NCBI RefSeq assembly: GCF_002939185.1 | Contig: NZ_POVL01000027.1 | Location: 1 to 64,000, forward strand | Length of the DNA: 64,000 nt | From: Enterobacter sichuanensis | GTDB taxonomy: Bacteria > Pseudomonadota > Gammaproteobacteria > Enterobacterales > Enterobacteriaceae | Direction of reading: 5' to 3' | Shown here: in pieces, positions 38,267 to 51,241 of the stretch | Position numbering within the stretch: position 1 is the stretch's first letter | How the letters are laid out: each line of letters opens with the position of its first letter | Position numbers and translations under genes: made by a program | Notes under the pieces: model-generated | The model's input: only the letters and a program-made list of their open reading frames with translations | Database searches by the model: none | What the model was told of the DNA's origin: nothing

Positions 38267-40039
38267 TCAGTTTTTCTCTTCCTTCTTCACCACGTCAATG
38301 CCCAGCTCAGCCAGCGCGGCCGGGTTGGCAAAGCTTGGCGCTTCGGTCATCAGACACGCTGCTGCGGTGGTTTTCGGGAAGGCAATAACATCACGGATGT
38401 TATCGGTGCCGGTCAGCAGCATGGTCAGACGGTCAAGACCGAAAGCCAGACCCGCATGCGGAGGCGTACCGTATTTCAGCGCGTCCAGCAGGAAGCCGAA
38501 TTTCTCGCGCTGCTCCTGCTCGTTGATGCCCAGGATACCGAACACGGTCTGCTGCATTTCACCGCTGTGAATACGCACGGAACCGCCGCCCACTTCGTAG
38601 CCGTTGATGACCATATCGTAGGCGTTAGCGACCGCATCTTCCGGCGCCGCTTTCAGCTCTGCAGCCGTCATGTCTTTCGGCGAGGTGAACGGGTGGTGCA
38701 TCGCGGTCAGACCGCCTTCGCCGTCATCTTCGAACATTGGGAAGTCAATCACCCACAGCGGCGCCCATTTGGACTCGTCGGTCAGGTTCAGATCTTTACC
38801 CAGCTTCAGACGCAGCGCGCCCATCGCATCCGCTACGATTTTCTTGTTATCTGCGCCGAAGAAGATCATATCGCCATCTTGCGCGCCGGTGCGCTCAAGG
38901 ATCGCTTCCACGATCTCCGCGTTCAGGAATTTCGCGACCGGGCTGGTGATCCCTTCCAGGCCTTTCGCGCGCTCGGTGACTTTAATATAAGCCAGACCTT
39001 TCGCGCCGTAGATCTTGATGAAGTTGCCGTAGTCGTCAATCTGCTTACGGCTCAGTGCCGCACCGCCCGGTACGCGCAGCGCAGCGACACGGCCTTTGGC
39101 GTCGTTAGCCGGGCCGGCAAAGACCGCAAATTCTACGGATTTTACCAGGTCCGCCACGTCCACCAGCTCCATCGGGTTACGCAGGTCCGGTTTATCAGAG
39201 CCGTAGCGACGCTCGGCTTCCGCGAAGGTCATGATCGGGAAGTCGCCCAGCTCAACGCCTTTCACGTCGTTCCACAGGCTACGCACCAGCGCTTCCATCA
39301 CTTCACGCACCTGTTCGGCGGTCATGAAGGAGGTTTCCACATCGATCTGGGTAAATTCTGGCTGGCGGTCAGCACGCAGGTCTTCGTCACGGAAGCATTT
39401 CACGATCTGATAATAGCGATCGAAGCCGGACATCATCAGCAGCTGTTTGAACAGCTGTGGAGACTGTGGCAGCGCGTAGAATTTGCCTTTATGAACGCGG
39501 GATGGCACAAGGTAATCGCGCGCGCCTTCCGGCGTGGCTTTGGTCAGCATCGGGGTTTCGATGTCGAGGAAACCGTGGTCATCCATAAAACGGCGCACCA
39601 GGCTGGTGATTCTCGCACGTGTTTTCAGGCGCTGAGCCATTTCCGGGCGACGCAGATCCAGATAGCGGTATTTCAGACGCGCTTCTTCAGTGTTGACGTG
39701 GTTGGAGTCCAGCGGCAGCGCTTCAGCACGGTTGATGATCGTCAGATCGGACGCCAGCACTTCAATGGCACCGGTCGCCATGTCCGCGTTGACGTTTTTC
39801 TCGTCACGCGCACGCACGGTGCCGGTGACCTGAATGCAGAACTCATTACGCAGCTCAGAAGCCAGTTTCAACGCGTCCGCACGATCCGGATCGAAGAACA
39901 CCTGAACGATACCTTCGCGGTCGCGCATATCGATGAAGATAAGGCTACCAAGATCACGACGACGGTTGACCCAACCACACAGGGTCACCTGCTGTCCGAC
40001 GTGGGACTGACGCAGCTGCCCGCAATATTCTGTACGCAT
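38267..40039 (-). CDS. aspS: aspartyl-tRNA synthetase AspS
   Basis: Class II synthetase, 590 residues. N-terminal OB anticodon-binding domain ([27 protein letters not shown]). Motif 2 region ([20 protein letters not shown]), bacterial GAD insertion (about 290-420) and motif 3 ([27 protein letters not shown]). ATG at 40039. Upstream lies a small hairpin in the leader. Head of an aspS-nudB-yebC(-ruvC) run. Confidence 0.97.
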   Translation of the reverse strand: MRTEYCGQLRQSHVGQQVTLCGWVNRRRDLGSLIFIDMRDREGIVQVFFDPDRADALKLASELRNEFCIQVTGTVRARDEKNVNADMATGAIEVLASDLTIINRAEALPLDSNHVNTEEARLKYRYLDLRRPEMAQRLKTRARITSLVRRFMDDHGFLDIETPMLTKATPEGARDYLVPSRVHKGKFYALPQSPQLFKQLLMMSGFDRYYQIVKCFRDEDLRADRQPEFTQIDVETSFMTAEQVREVMEALVRSLWNDVKGVELGDFPIMTFAEAERRYGSDKPDLRNPMELVDVADLVKSVEFAVFAGPANDAKGRVAALRVPGGAALSRKQIDDYGNFIKIYGAKGLAYIKVTERAKGLEGITSPVAKFLNAEIVEAILERTGAQDGDMIFFGADNKKIVADAMGALRLKLGKDLNLTDESKWAPLWVIDFPMFEDDGEGGLTAMHHPFTSPKDMTAAELKAAPEDAVANAYDMVINGYEVGGGSVRIHSGEMQQTVFGILGINEQEQREKFGFLLDALKYGTPPHAGLAFGLDRLTMLLTGTDNIRDVIAFPKTTAAACLMTEAPSFANPAALAELGIDVVKKEEKN

Positions 40040-40053
40040 GAGATATCCCTTAA

Positions 40054-40068
40054 TTAGCCGCAGGCTAA
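40054..40068 (-). promoter_or_regulatory. short hairpin in the aspS leader
   Basis: TTAGCC (40054-40059) and GGCTAA (40063-40068) form a 6-bp stem with a 3-base loop, 14 bp upstream of the aspS ATG. There is no T tract, so it is not a terminator. It might affect translation initiation. Confidence 0.3.
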
Positions 40069-40302
40069 ATGTCGCCTGGCGTGCAGGCTACTATGTCGCA
40101 GCTTTCTGTATGTCACAACTGGATGAAAAAAGGCGGCTATTATACTGGAAATTCCGCCGGACGATAAGAGCGAACCACGGCCAGACGGTCGTTTGCTGCA
40201 CGCTTATTGTCTATTCTCACAAAAATTAACAAAATTATCCGACCGATAACAGGCCATCACGTCGTATGGTGTCTGGAAGTGGTTAATTTAACGGGAGTAA
40301 CG

Positions 40303-40869
40303 ATGTTAACATTTGATGCCAGCAAAACCGCGCTTGTGGTGATTGATTTACAGGAAGGCATACTGCCTTTTGCCGGTGGCCCGCACAGCGCGGACGACGT
40401 GGTAAGCCGCGCCGCTCGCCTGGCGGAAAAATGCCGCGCCAGCGGTGCCCCGGTGGTTATGGTCCGTGTCGGCTGGTCAGCCGATTACGCCGAAGCGTTA
40501 AAACAGCCCGTTGACGCACAGGCTCCTGCGCGTGCCCTGCCGGAAAGCTGGTGGACGTACCCGGTCTCACTCGGCAAACGCGACAGCGACATTGAAGTGA
40601 CTAAACGTCAGTGGGGCGCATTTTACGGCACCGATCTCGAGCTACAGCTGCGCCGTCGCGGCATCGACACCATTATTCTGTGCGGCATTTCCACCAACAT
40701 CGGCGTGGAATCTACCGCCCGTAACGCATGGGAGCTGGGCTTTAATCTGGTGATCGCCGAGGATGCCTGCAGCGCCGCCACCGCGGAACAGCACCAGGGC
40801 AGCATGACCCATATCTTCCCGCGCATTGGCCGCGTGCGCAGCACGGATGAGATTTTACGCGCGCTATGA
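40303..40869 (+). CDS. yecD: isochorismatase-family hydrolase YecD
   Basis: 188-residue cysteine hydrolase family member, substrate unknown. Catalytic triad positions are visible: Asp in [14 protein letters not shown], Lys in [13 protein letters not shown] and Cys in [14 protein letters not shown]. Start ATG 40303 after GGGAGTAA; the longer frame from 40207 lies in the promoter region. Overlaps yecE by four bases (ATGA). Confidence 0.93.
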   Translation: MLTFDASKTALVVIDLQEGILPFAGGPHSADDVVSRAARLAEKCRASGAPVVMVRVGWSADYAEALKQPVDAQAPARALPESWWTYPVSLGKRDSDIEVTKRQWGAFYGTDLELQLRRRGIDTIILCGISTNIGVESTARNAWELGFNLVIAEDACSAATAEQHQGSMTHIFPRIGRVRSTDEILRAL

Positions 40870-41684
40870 TGTATGTCGGTTTGCCCCAGTGGTCGCACCC
40901 GAAATGGGTGCGCCTTGGCATCACCAGCCTTGAGGAGTATGCCCGACACTTCAACTGTGTCGAGGGTAACACCACCCTGTATGCGCTCCCCAAAGCAGAG
41001 GTTGTTGCGCGCTGGCGGGAACAAACGACGGATGACTTCCGCTTCTGCTTCAAGTTTCCGGCCACCATTTCCCACCAGGCCGCGCTGCGCAACTGCGGAG
41101 AGTTGACCGAAGAATTTTTTACGCGCATGTCACCGCTGGCGAACCGCATTGGTCAGTACTGGCTCCAGCTTCCCGCCACGTTTGCCCCGCGCGACCTGCC
41201 TGCGCTCTGGCAGTTCCTGGATGCCCTGCCCCGTGACTTCACCTACGGCGTCGAAGTCCGACACCAGCAATTCTTTGCGAAGGGCGAAGCGGAAAAAGCC
41301 CTCAATCGCGGCCTGCTTGAGCGTTCCGTTAACCGGGTGATCCTCGACAGCCGCCCCGTCCACAGCGCCATCCCGCACAGTGAAGCGATTGTGGATGCCC
41401 AGCGCAAAAAACCGAAAGTGCCGGTTCACGCCATTGTGACCGCGCAGAACCCGATGGTCAGGTTTATCGGCAGCGATAATATGCAGCAAAACCAGGCGAT
41501 GTTCGCCGTCTGGCTGCAGACATTAGCGAAGTGGGAACAGACCACCACGCCGTATCTCTTTTTGCACACGCCGGATATCGCCCAGGCACCCGAACTGGTC
41601 GATGCTCTGTGGGAGGCCTTGCAGGCTGCGGTCCCGGCCGTAGGAAGCGCCCCTTCCATTCCACAACAATCTTCTCTTTTCTGA
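40866..41684 (+). CDS. yecE: DUF72 family protein YecE
   Basis: 272 residues of the DUF72 TIM-barrel-like family. Typical start [17 protein letters not shown] and [20 protein letters not shown]. Also [16 protein letters not shown] and the C-terminal [19 protein letters not shown]. No established reaction. Translationally coupled to yecD. Confidence 0.92.
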   Translation: MMYVGLPQWSHPKWVRLGITSLEEYARHFNCVEGNTTLYALPKAEVVARWREQTTDDFRFCFKFPATISHQAALRNCGELTEEFFTRMSPLANRIGQYWLQLPATFAPRDLPALWQFLDALPRDFTYGVEVRHQQFFAKGEAEKALNRGLLERSVNRVILDSRPVHSAIPHSEAIVDAQRKKPKVPVHAIVTAQNPMVRFIGSDNMQQNQAMFAVWLQTLAKWEQTTTPYLFLHTPDIAQAPELVDALWEALQAAVPAVGSAPSIPQQSSLF

Positions 41685-41735
41685 TATCACCCCCTATCAT
41701 AGGGAAGTGCCATCTGCCAAAAACAGGGAGTTTGT

Positions 41736-43883
<2,148 letters not shown>

Positions 43884-43887
43884 TTTT

Positions 43888-43923
43888 CCCCTCACCCCGG
43901 CCCTCTCCCCATAGGGGCGAGGG
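43888..43923 (-). repeat. G/C-rich palindromic intergenic repeat, copy 2 (inverted)
   Basis: CCCCTCACCCCGGCCCTC followed by TCCCCATAGGGGCGAGGG: the reverse-oriented form of the repeat seen at 29699 and 43945. Copies 2 and 3 face each other across 21 bp. Confidence 0.82.
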
Positions 43924-43944
43924 AGAAAAACCGCACCGAGCCGT

Positions 43945-43981
43945 CCCCTCTCCCCTATGGGGAGAGGGTTAGGGTGAGGGG
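43945..43981 (+). repeat. G/C-rich palindromic intergenic repeat, copy 3
   Basis: CCCCTCTCCCCTATGGGG followed by AGAGGGTTAGGGTGAGGGG: nearly the same as copy 1, and inverted relative to copy 2, so the pair could fold into one long hairpin. Confidence 0.85.
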
Positions 43982-43983
43982 AT

Positions 43984-44018
43984 AAAAAAAGGCCCCTGTT
44001 GAAATTGCAGGGGCCTGG
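43984..44018. terminator. bidirectional terminator between cmoB and cutC
   Basis: AGGCCCCTG (43990-43998) pairs with CAGGGGCCT (44008-44016). A7 lies on the left side, so it best serves leftward cutC transcription. Confidence 0.75.
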
Positions 44019-44072
44019 TACAAGCAAGCATCATATTGGGCGACATGATGCGCGGTAAAAATCGGTACGTTG

Positions 44073-44816
44073 CTACACGTGATGGCGCTCAATCAGCGAC
44101 TTCATTTCCGCAACCGACTCTCCCTCTACACCGTAGCGTGAGTACTCATCCGCTTCAGCATCCGTCGACATTGACAATCCTGTATTGCGATAACGCATGG
44201 GCGACGGCATCCATTTGCCTGCCGAGCTGTGCAGCTCTTCAACCCCGGCGTTTAAAAACCGTTCCAGATTGCTGGCACGGACTCCCGCACCCGCCATTAT
44301 TATTGGAACACCGGAATGGGCTTTTAGTTCCGTAATTAATTGCAGTCCTTTTTCAGCAGACGCCTGCTGCCCGGATGTCAGAATGCGCGCCACACCCAGT
44401 TCGCCCAGCGTATCAAAGGCTTGCAGTGGGTTTTTACACATATCAAACGCACGATGAAACGTGACGGCCATTCCTTTCGCGGCGTCCATGACCTGACGCA
44501 TACGCGGCAGATCGATCTCACCGTCTTCATTAAGCAGACCAATGACCAGACCGGGGAACCCCAAATCGCGCACGAGGGCGATATCTTCAAGCATGGCGCC
44601 GAACTCACCCGGCGTGTAACAAAAATCGCCGCCGCGAGGACGAATAATCGGGTGAACGGGAACGGTGACGGCCTCACGGGCAGACGTCAACACGCCGTAC
44701 GAGGGCGTCAGCCCGCCCTCTTTGGGGGCTGCGCACAGTTCGATGCGGTCAGCTCCGTGTTTTTGCGCGGTCACGGCACACTCCACGCTGTAACAACAAA
44801 TCTCCAGCAGCGCCAT
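44073..44816 (-). CDS. cutC: CutC family protein
   Basis: TIM-barrel protein of 247 residues named for copper tolerance, though that role is disputed. Conserved [56 protein letters not shown] and [13 protein letters not shown]. Stands between cmoB and yecM; the yecM stop is 78 bp away on the same strand. Confidence 0.94.
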   Translation of the reverse strand: MALLEICCYSVECAVTAQKHGADRIELCAAPKEGGLTPSYGVLTSAREAVTVPVHPIIRPRGGDFCYTPGEFGAMLEDIALVRDLGFPGLVIGLLNEDGEIDLPRMRQVMDAAKGMAVTFHRAFDMCKNPLQAFDTLGELGVARILTSGQQASAEKGLQLITELKAHSGVPIIMAGAGVRASNLERFLNAGVEELHSSAGKWMPSPMRYRNTGLSMSTDAEADEYSRYGVEGESVAEMKSLIERHHV

Positions 44817-44894
44817 TTAATCCTCCTGAAATCCCACTTAACGAATCATCATGACACGCCGGCCGTTTTCAGTCCCGGCGTGAACTCACATCTC

Positions 44895-45455
44895 TTACGC
44901 TTCACTGGCTACAATCTGTTCAATGGTCCACGGATGAAACTTCACCGTGACCTGTCCGTCAGTGACGGCAAGCGTCGGGTTAGGTAACCGCTCGCGTTCG
45001 CCTTTGGGTGAGCTCGTTTTCACATAAATCCCCGGCTGGCTTAAGCCTTCGTCAGATAACAGCGCCAGCGCGCGCGCGTTCAGTGTTTCAGGCTCACCCG
45101 GCAGGACAATTTCGATGTGTTCCCAACCTTCGTGCGGATAGCGTTTCTCGCCCGGCCACGGCAGTTCAACCACGGTAAATTGCCAGTGCGCCACGCAGAC
45201 CGGCTGGTGCAGTTTGAACAGGCAAATCGGACGGCCATTAATGATGTTCTCAGAGAGTAACTCGCCACACTGTTCGAACCCGCGACGCCAGCGCTCGGCG
45301 GTCGCATTCTGATGGCAGCGCAAAGAGATGTGATCGGCCTCAAGTGGCGCGATATCCAGACCAAGACGGGTGGCAAGTTCTGTGAACGCCTGGGTGAAGC
45401 GCGGTAAATCTGCGGAAATCTCATGCAGTTCGTCAATGGATTGCCAGTTCGCCAT
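44895..45455 (-). CDS. yecM: VOC-fold family protein YecM
   Basis: 186-residue soluble protein with a vicinal-oxygen-chelate (glyoxalase-like) fold as in E. coli YecM. Metal-ligand type residues in ADHISLRCHQ and GWEHIEIVLPGEPE. Function unknown. Divergent from argS; the 239-bp gap between holds both promoters and no other gene. Confidence 0.9.
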   Translation of the reverse strand: MANWQSIDELHEISADLPRFTQAFTELATRLGLDIAPLEADHISLRCHQNATAERWRRGFEQCGELLSENIINGRPICLFKLHQPVCVAHWQFTVVELPWPGEKRYPHEGWEHIEIVLPGEPETLNARALALLSDEGLSQPGIYVKTSSPKGERERLPNPTLAVTDGQVTVKFHPWTIEQIVASEA

Positions 45456-45694
45456 AAGTCAGTCTCTTATCGTATCGCAAAGCCGCTAATTTACTCTGTT
45501 GCCCTGTTTTGACCAACCGCTGAATACGGCTTTTTATGACTGCATGATTATGCACACCTTCTTAGCCTGGATTCTGAGCAATCTTCGGCCCCCGCGATGC
45601 TGACGCCAGAAGGCATTTGCAGTATACTCCCGCCCTAAATTCTTTAACTGGCGCGGGCGGTTGTAGGCCCGCATCAAAAACGTAAGGTATCCAG

Positions 45695-47428
45695 GTGAAT
45701 ATTCAGGCTCTTCTCTCCGAAAAAGTCAGTCAGGCACTGATTGCCGCAGGTGCGCCTGCGGATTGCGAACCGCAGGTTCGTCAGTCAGCAAAAGTACAGT
45801 TTGGCGACTATCAGGCTAATGGCGTGATGGCAGTGGCTAAAAAACTGGGTATGCCGCCGCGACAACTCGCTGAGCAGGTACTGACGCATCTGGATCTCGC
45901 TGGCATTGCCAGCAAAACTGAAATTGCCGGCCCGGGCTTTATTAATATCTTCCTGGATCCTGCGTTCCTGGCAAGCCACGTTGACGCGGCACTGAAATCT
46001 GACCGTCTGGGTGTTTCCCGGCCACAGGCGCAGACCGTGGTAATCGACTACTCCGCCCCGAACGTGGCGAAAGAGATGCACGTTGGCCACCTGCGCTCCA
46101 CCATCATCGGTGATGCCGCGGTGCGTACGCTCGAATTCCTTGGTCACAAGGTGATTCGTGCGAACCACGTGGGCGACTGGGGTACCCAGTTCGGTATGCT
46201 GATTGCTTACCTGGAAAAACAGCAGCAGGAAAACGCGGGTGAAATGGCGCTGGCGGACCTGGAAGGGTTCTATCGCGAAGCCAAAAAACACTACGACGAA
46301 GACGAAGCCTTTGCCGAACGCGCGCGCAGCTACGTGGTAAAACTGCAGGGCGGCGATCAATACTTCCTCGAGATGTGGCGCAAGCTGGTTGACATTACCA
46401 TGTCTCAGAACCAGCTCACCTATAACCGTCTTAACGTCACCCTGACCCGTGACGACGTGATGGGTGAAAGCCTGTACAACCCAATGCTGCCGGGTATTGT
46501 GGCTGATCTGAAAGCGAAAAACCTGGCGGTTGAGAGCGAAGGCGCAACGGTTGTGTTCCTTGATGAGTACAAAAACAAGGAAGGCGAACCGATGGGCGTG
46601 ATCATCCAGAAAAAGGATGGCGGCTATCTCTACACCACTACCGACATCGCCTGCGCGAAATACCGTTACGAAACGCTGCACGCCGACCGCGTGCTGTACT
46701 ACATCGACTCCCGTCAGCACCAGCACCTGATGCAGGCGTGGACGATTGTGCGTAAAGCCGGTTACGTACCGGATAGCGTGCCGCTGGAACACCACATGTT
46801 CGGCATGATGCTGGGTAAAGACGGCAAGCCGTTCAAAACCCGCGCGGGCGGTACCGTGAAACTCTCCGATCTGCTGGACGAAGCGCTGGAACGCGCCCGC
46901 CGTCTGGTGGCCGAGAAGAACCCGGATATGCCTGCCGATGAGCTGGAAAAACTGGCCAACGCCGTGGGTATCGGTGCGGTGAAATACGCGGATCTTTCCA
47001 AGAACCGTACCACCGACTATATCTTCGACTGGGATAACATGCTGGCCTTTGAAGGCAATACCGCGCCATACATGCAGTATGCTTACACCCGCGTGCTGTC
47101 CGTATTCCGTAAAGCCAATATTGACGAAAGCGTGCTGGCGAATGCGACGGTGACCCTCAGCGAAGATCGTGAAGCGCAGCTGGCGGCGCGTCTGCTGCAG
47201 TTCGAAGAGACGCTGACGGTTGTCGCGCGTGACGGTACACCGCACGTGATGTGTGCTTACCTGTACGATCTGGCGGGCCTGTTCTCCGGCTTCTACGAGC
47301 ACTGCCCTATTCTGTCTGCGGAAAATGAAGCGGTCCGTAACAGCCGCCTGAAGCTGGCGCAGCTGACGGCGAAGACCCTGAAGCTGGGTCTGGATACTCT
47401 GGGTATCGAAACCGTAGAGCGTATGTAA
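45695..47428 (+). CDS. argS: arginyl-tRNA synthetase ArgS
   Basis: Class I synthetase, 577 residues. GTG start at 45695 after AAGGT, as in E. coli. N-terminal Add-1 domain, HIGH-type motif ([16 protein letters not shown]). The KMSKS site is the usual degenerate Arg form ([14 protein letters not shown]). C-terminal DALR anticodon domain ends in IETVERM. Confidence 0.97.
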   Translation: MNIQALLSEKVSQALIAAGAPADCEPQVRQSAKVQFGDYQANGVMAVAKKLGMPPRQLAEQVLTHLDLAGIASKTEIAGPGFINIFLDPAFLASHVDAALKSDRLGVSRPQAQTVVIDYSAPNVAKEMHVGHLRSTIIGDAAVRTLEFLGHKVIRANHVGDWGTQFGMLIAYLEKQQQENAGEMALADLEGFYREAKKHYDEDEAFAERARSYVVKLQGGDQYFLEMWRKLVDITMSQNQLTYNRLNVTLTRDDVMGESLYNPMLPGIVADLKAKNLAVESEGATVVFLDEYKNKEGEPMGVIIQKKDGGYLYTTTDIACAKYRYETLHADRVLYYIDSRQHQHLMQAWTIVRKAGYVPDSVPLEHHMFGMMLGKDGKPFKTRAGGTVKLSDLLDEALERARRLVAEKNPDMPADELEKLANAVGIGAVKYADLSKNRTTDYIFDWDNMLAFEGNTAPYMQYAYTRVLSVFRKANIDESVLANATVTLSEDREAQLAARLLQFEETLTVVARDGTPHVMCAYLYDLAGLFSGFYEHCPILSAENEAVRNSRLKLAQLTAKTLKLGLDTLGIETVERM

Positions 47429-47462
47429 AAAAAGAAACCCGGCAATCGCCGGGTTTTCTTTT
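47427..47462. terminator. bidirectional terminator between argS and flhE
   Basis: AACCCGGC (47436-47443) pairs with GCCGGGTT (47448-47455), flanked by A7 and by a TTTCTTTT tail. It separates the convergent argS and flhE transcripts. Confidence 0.85.
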
Positions 47463-47482
47463 ATGCGCTGACGGTGCGACCG

Positions 47483-47875
47483 TCAGCGGTAGTTCACGAT
47501 AACGGAATTACTCTGCACTTTCAGCGCCGGGATCAAACGTCCACCGCCCGGTACTTCCCAGATAAAACGTAAAGGCTCGATTGCCGGCACGCCGTTAAAC
47601 GCCTGGGTCGTACCACTTTCGCCATCGATTTCCGTACAGCGCGTCTGAGAGCAGAGACGGACCTGCAGTCCGGCAGGTGTGGGGCCAATCAGCCTGTAGT
47701 TCCAGACCACCAGCCCCATCAGACCGGAAACCGCTTCAGACGGCGACAGCGGGTTAGACGACATGGCGACGCCCCGGTTGCTGAGCGTCACGCCCATGCT
47801 GCTTGCCTGCCAGGTGCCTCCCCCGGCAGCCTGTACCGCCAGTGGGAAGAACAAAATCCATAACCATTTACGCAT
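47483..47875 (-). CDS. flhE: flagellar protein FlhE
   Basis: Periplasmic protein of 130 residues with signal peptide MRKWLWILFFPLAVQA. In Salmonella and E. coli it limits proton leak through the flagellar export apparatus and helps swarming. Two cysteines in RLCSQTRCTEID suggest a disulfide. Last gene of flhBAE, sharing its first base with the flhA stop. Confidence 0.94.
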   Translation of the reverse strand: MRKWLWILFFPLAVQAAGGGTWQASSMGVTLSNRGVAMSSNPLSPSEAVSGLMGLVVWNYRLIGPTPAGLQVRLCSQTRCTEIDGESGTTQAFNGVPAIEPLRFIWEVPGGGRLIPALKVQSNSVIVNYR

Positions 47876-49953
47876 TATTTTCCTCCAATCGTGGCTGTCA
47901 TGCGGATATGACGGTTATCCGACAGTTCCAGATTCGACAGCACCACCAGCTGATTCAGGCTACGACGCAGGAAGCGCGACAGCAGCGGACGCAGCGCATG
48001 ATTCACCAGCAGCACCGGTGGCGCTCCCAGCATCTCCTGACGCGCCAGCGCCTCCTGCGTTTGCGCCAGCAGACGATCCGCCAGACCCGGCTCCAGCCCG
48101 CCGCCGCCCTGCAGGGCCTGCAGCAGCAGACGCTCAAGCGGCGTATCGAGGCCAATAACCTGCACTTCCCCGGTTCCGGGGAACCACTGCTGGGTGATTG
48201 CCCGGCCCAGCGCCACACGCACCACCGCCGTCAGCTCGTGCGGATCGCTTTGTAACGGCGCATGCTCGGCCAGGGTTTCCAGAATGGTACGCATATCGCG
48301 GATCGGTACTTTTTCGTCGAGCAGATTTTGCAGCACCTTGTGCAGCGTGGTTAACGTCAGCACGCCCGGGACCAGATCTTCGGTCAGCTTCGGCATCTCC
48401 TGGGTCACGCGGTCCAGCAGCTGCTGCGCTTCCTGACGGCCAAACAGCTCCGCCGAGAATTGTCCAATCAGGTGGTTAAGATGGGTCGCCACCACGGTAC
48501 TGGCTTCTACTACCGTATACCCCTGGATCTGCGCCTGCTCTTTCAGGGCGCTTTCAATCCAGATAGCGGCCAGGCCAAAGGCCGGATCGGTAGTTTGTTC
48601 CCCCGGCAGCGTGCCTGCGGCAGTGCCCGGGTTAATCGCCAGCCAGCGGCCTGGATAGGCATCGCCGCTGCCAATTTCGACACCTTTCATCAGAATGCGG
48701 TAGCGCGCAGGCGGAAGATCCATATTGTCCCGGATGTGTACCACCGGCGGCAGGAAGCCCATATCCTGGGCGAATTTTTTACGGATACTGCGAATTCGGC
48801 CAAGCAGCTCGCCATCCTGCTGGAAATCGACCATCGGGATCAGGCGATACCCCACCTCCATGCCCAGGGAATCTTCCAGCTGCACATCGTTCCAGGTGGC
48901 TTCGACGGCCTGGGTGTTCTCCGGCATCTTGACCGGAACAGGTTCCGCCGACGGTTTGGTTTCACGGCCGCGCATCCACCAGGCAAGCCCCAGCAGAGCC
49001 GCCGTAAACAGCAGGAAAACGAGGTTTGGCATCCCCGGCACCAGACCGAGTAACCCGAGAACCGCCGCAGCCAGCAGCATGACGCGCGGGTTGCTGAACA
49101 GCTGGCCCACCATTTGCTCGCCAACGTCCTGATCGGTACTCACGCGGGTGACAATCACACCCGCGGCCGTGGAGATCACCAGCGCCGGGATCTGGGCGAC
49201 CAGACCATCACCAATGGTCAGCAGCGTATAGCTTTCCGCCGCGTGGCCCATGTCCATCCCGTGCTGCAGTACCCCCACCAGCAGGCCGCCGACCACGTTA
49301 ATCACCATGATCAGAATGCCGGCGATGGCGTCACCGCGCACAAACTTACTCGCACCGTCCATCGAGCCGTAGAAGTCCGCCTCCTGGGTCACTTCCGCAC
49401 GGCGTTTTTTGGCTTCATCTTCGGCGATAAGCCCGGCGTTCAGGTCGGCGTCGATCGCCATCTGCTTGCCCGGCATTCCGTCCAGCACGAAACGCGCGCC
49501 CACTTCCGCGATACGCCCCGCACCTTTGGTGATAACCATAAAGTTGATGATAACGAGGATAACGAACACCACGATCCCGATTGCGAAATTACCGCCCACC
49601 AGGAAGTGGCCGAACGCTTCCACCACTTTACCTGCCGCTGCCGCACCGGTATGACCTTCCATCAGGATGATACGCGTGGACGCCACGTTGAGCGCCAGGC
49701 GGAGCAAGGTGGTAAATAGCAGAATGGTCGGGAACGCGGCGAACTCCAGGGTACGCTGGGTGAACATCGCCACCAGCAGCACCATAATGGACAGCGCAAT
49801 ATTGAAAGTGAAAAGCAGATCGAGGATGAACGCCGGGAGAGGCAATACCATCATCGACAGAATTAGCAGGATCAAAATCGGCCCGGCAAGGATCTGCCAT
49901 TGGGTCGATTTCAGGTTGCCGGGCAGGCGCAACATTGCCACCAGATTAGCCAT
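47875..49953 (-). CDS. flhA: flagellar type III export protein FlhA
   Basis: Core export-gate protein of 692 residues. About eight membrane helices in the first 330 residues, with the FHIPEP-family region (GAGRIAEVGARFVLDGMPGKQMAIDADL). A large cytoplasmic domain forms the nonameric ring that docks chaperone-substrate complexes. Overlaps flhB by 8 bp. Confidence 0.97.
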   Translation of the reverse strand: MANLVAMLRLPGNLKSTQWQILAGPILILLILSMMVLPLPAFILDLLFTFNIALSIMVLLVAMFTQRTLEFAAFPTILLFTTLLRLALNVASTRIILMEGHTGAAAAGKVVEAFGHFLVGGNFAIGIVVFVILVIINFMVITKGAGRIAEVGARFVLDGMPGKQMAIDADLNAGLIAEDEAKKRRAEVTQEADFYGSMDGASKFVRGDAIAGILIMVINVVGGLLVGVLQHGMDMGHAAESYTLLTIGDGLVAQIPALVISTAAGVIVTRVSTDQDVGEQMVGQLFSNPRVMLLAAAVLGLLGLVPGMPNLVFLLFTAALLGLAWWMRGRETKPSAEPVPVKMPENTQAVEATWNDVQLEDSLGMEVGYRLIPMVDFQQDGELLGRIRSIRKKFAQDMGFLPPVVHIRDNMDLPPARYRILMKGVEIGSGDAYPGRWLAINPGTAAGTLPGEQTTDPAFGLAAIWIESALKEQAQIQGYTVVEASTVVATHLNHLIGQFSAELFGRQEAQQLLDRVTQEMPKLTEDLVPGVLTLTTLHKVLQNLLDEKVPIRDMRTILETLAEHAPLQSDPHELTAVVRVALGRAITQQWFPGTGEVQVIGLDTPLERLLLQALQGGGGLEPGLADRLLAQTQEALARQEMLGAPPVLLVNHALRPLLSRFLRRSLNQLVVLSNLELSDNRHIRMTATIGGK

Positions 49954-51094
49954 CAGTGTCCTTCTCGTTCATAAAATCCAGCGCGGCAGGCACCGGAAGG
50001 TTCTCAGGTTTCACAGGCCGTTGACCACCGGCCAGACGCCAGCGCTTCAACTGCCATACCCAGGCCAGCACTTCCGCCACGGCGGCGTAGAGTTGTCCCG
50101 GGATCTGTTGTCCAATATCCGCATGACGGTACAGGGCACGCGCCAGCGGTGGGGCTTCGAGGATCGGCACACGGTGTTCAGTGCCAATTTCACGGATACG
50201 CAGCGCGATCAGACCCGCCCCTTTCGCCACCACTTTCGGCGCGCTCATTTTGTTTTCGTCATAGCGCAGCGCAACGGAGTAGTGTGTCGGGTTGGTGACG
50301 ATGACGTCGGCCTTCGGCACGTCGTCCATCATCCGGCGACGGGCGGCGGCACGTTGCATCTGGCGGATACGCCCTTTCACGTGCGGGTCACCTTCCATCT
50401 GCTTGTATTCGTCACGGATATCCTGACGTGACATCCGCAGTTTCTTGAAGTGGCTATACAGCTGGAAAATCACGTCAAAACCCACCATCGGGATAATGCT
50501 GAGCACCACCAGTAGCGCGCAGAGTCCAACCAGGTTCAGCGCATTGCTCATCGCGGTGAGAGGCGATTCGCTGATAAGGCGCATCATTTCCGGCCAGTGG
50601 TACCAGAGGTAAAACCCCGCGGAACTGCCCATCAGTACCGATTTGAGAATGGCTTTAAGCAGCTCAGCCCCGGTTTGCGCAGAGAACATTTTCGCAATGC
50701 CCGGCAGCGGGTTCAGCTTGGAAAATTTCGGTTGCAGCGATTTGGCGCTAAAGACCAGACCGCCGAGCATGACCGGAGAGACCAGCGCAACCAGCACGAC
50801 CCCGGTAATCAGCGGCAGCAACGCGACCATCGCCCCTTTTATCAGCTGAATAATCTGGCTGAGGATCAGGTTCGGGTCGTTGACCATACTGTGGTCAAAA
50901 CGTAAGCCGGTTGAGAGCATTCCCGCCAGCTTGCGGGCGAGCGACTCCCCACCCCACCAGATGATGCACACCCCTACGATAAGGATCAGCAGGGACGTTA
51001 ATTCTCGGGATCGGGGGATCTGCCCTTCCTCACGCGCCTTTTCTAGTCGGTGGGGTGTGGGGGCTTCCGTTTTGTCGTCGTTCTCTTCTGCCAC
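49946..51094 (-). CDS. flhB: flagellar type III export switch protein FlhB
   Basis: 382 residues. Four membrane helices (about 30-210) and a cytoplasmic domain with the self-cleavage motif NPTH in DVIVTNPTHYSVALRYDENKMSAP. Cleavage there switches export from rod/hook to filament substrates. First gene of flhBAE; its class-2 promoter should lie in the 147 bp before it, which also holds the cheZ terminator. Confidence 0.97.
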   Translation of the reverse strand: MAEENDDKTEAPTPHRLEKAREEGQIPRSRELTSLLILIVGVCIIWWGGESLARKLAGMLSTGLRFDHSMVNDPNLILSQIIQLIKGAMVALLPLITGVVLVALVSPVMLGGLVFSAKSLQPKFSKLNPLPGIAKMFSAQTGAELLKAILKSVLMGSSAGFYLWYHWPEMMRLISESPLTAMSNALNLVGLCALLVVLSIIPMVGFDVIFQLYSHFKKLRMSRQDIRDEYKQMEGDPHVKGRIRQMQRAAARRRMMDDVPKADVIVTNPTHYSVALRYDENKMSAPKVVAKGAGLIALRIREIGTEHRVPILEAPPLARALYRHADIGQQIPGQLYAAVAEVLAWVWQLKRWRLAGGQRPVKPENLPVPAALDFMNEKDTDG

Positions 51095-51201
51095 AGTGCA
51101 TGCTCAGCCCATTACGTCACGGGTATCATGCCAGCGCAGCGGAAATCCAATGGCGGGAAAAGCCCGTTTATTCGGGCTCTTTTCGGTGATTCTGGCGTAA
51201 A

Positions 51202-51232
51202 CCGCCTCAGGCGGCGTGACCTCCTGAGGCGG
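51202..51232 (-). terminator. hairpin following cheZ
   Basis: CCGCCTCAGG (51202-51211) and CCTGAGGCGG (51223-51232) form a perfect 10-bp stem directly after the cheZ stop. The T tract is short (TTTACG). A second small stem, AGCCCG/CGGGCT at 51161-51178 with TTT, follows. Together they probably end the tar-cheZ transcript. Confidence 0.65.
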
Positions 51233-51241
51233 AACGAACTA

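Noticed and set aside
38228-40057. 609-codon open frame on the plus strand opposite aspS
   Set aside because: Antisense image of aspS; long only because of the G/C-rich codon pattern of the real gene.
45785-47302. 505-codon open frame on the minus strand opposite argS
   Set aside because: It is antisense to a complete, highly conserved argS; the predicted protein has no recognisable domain and no ribosome-binding context.
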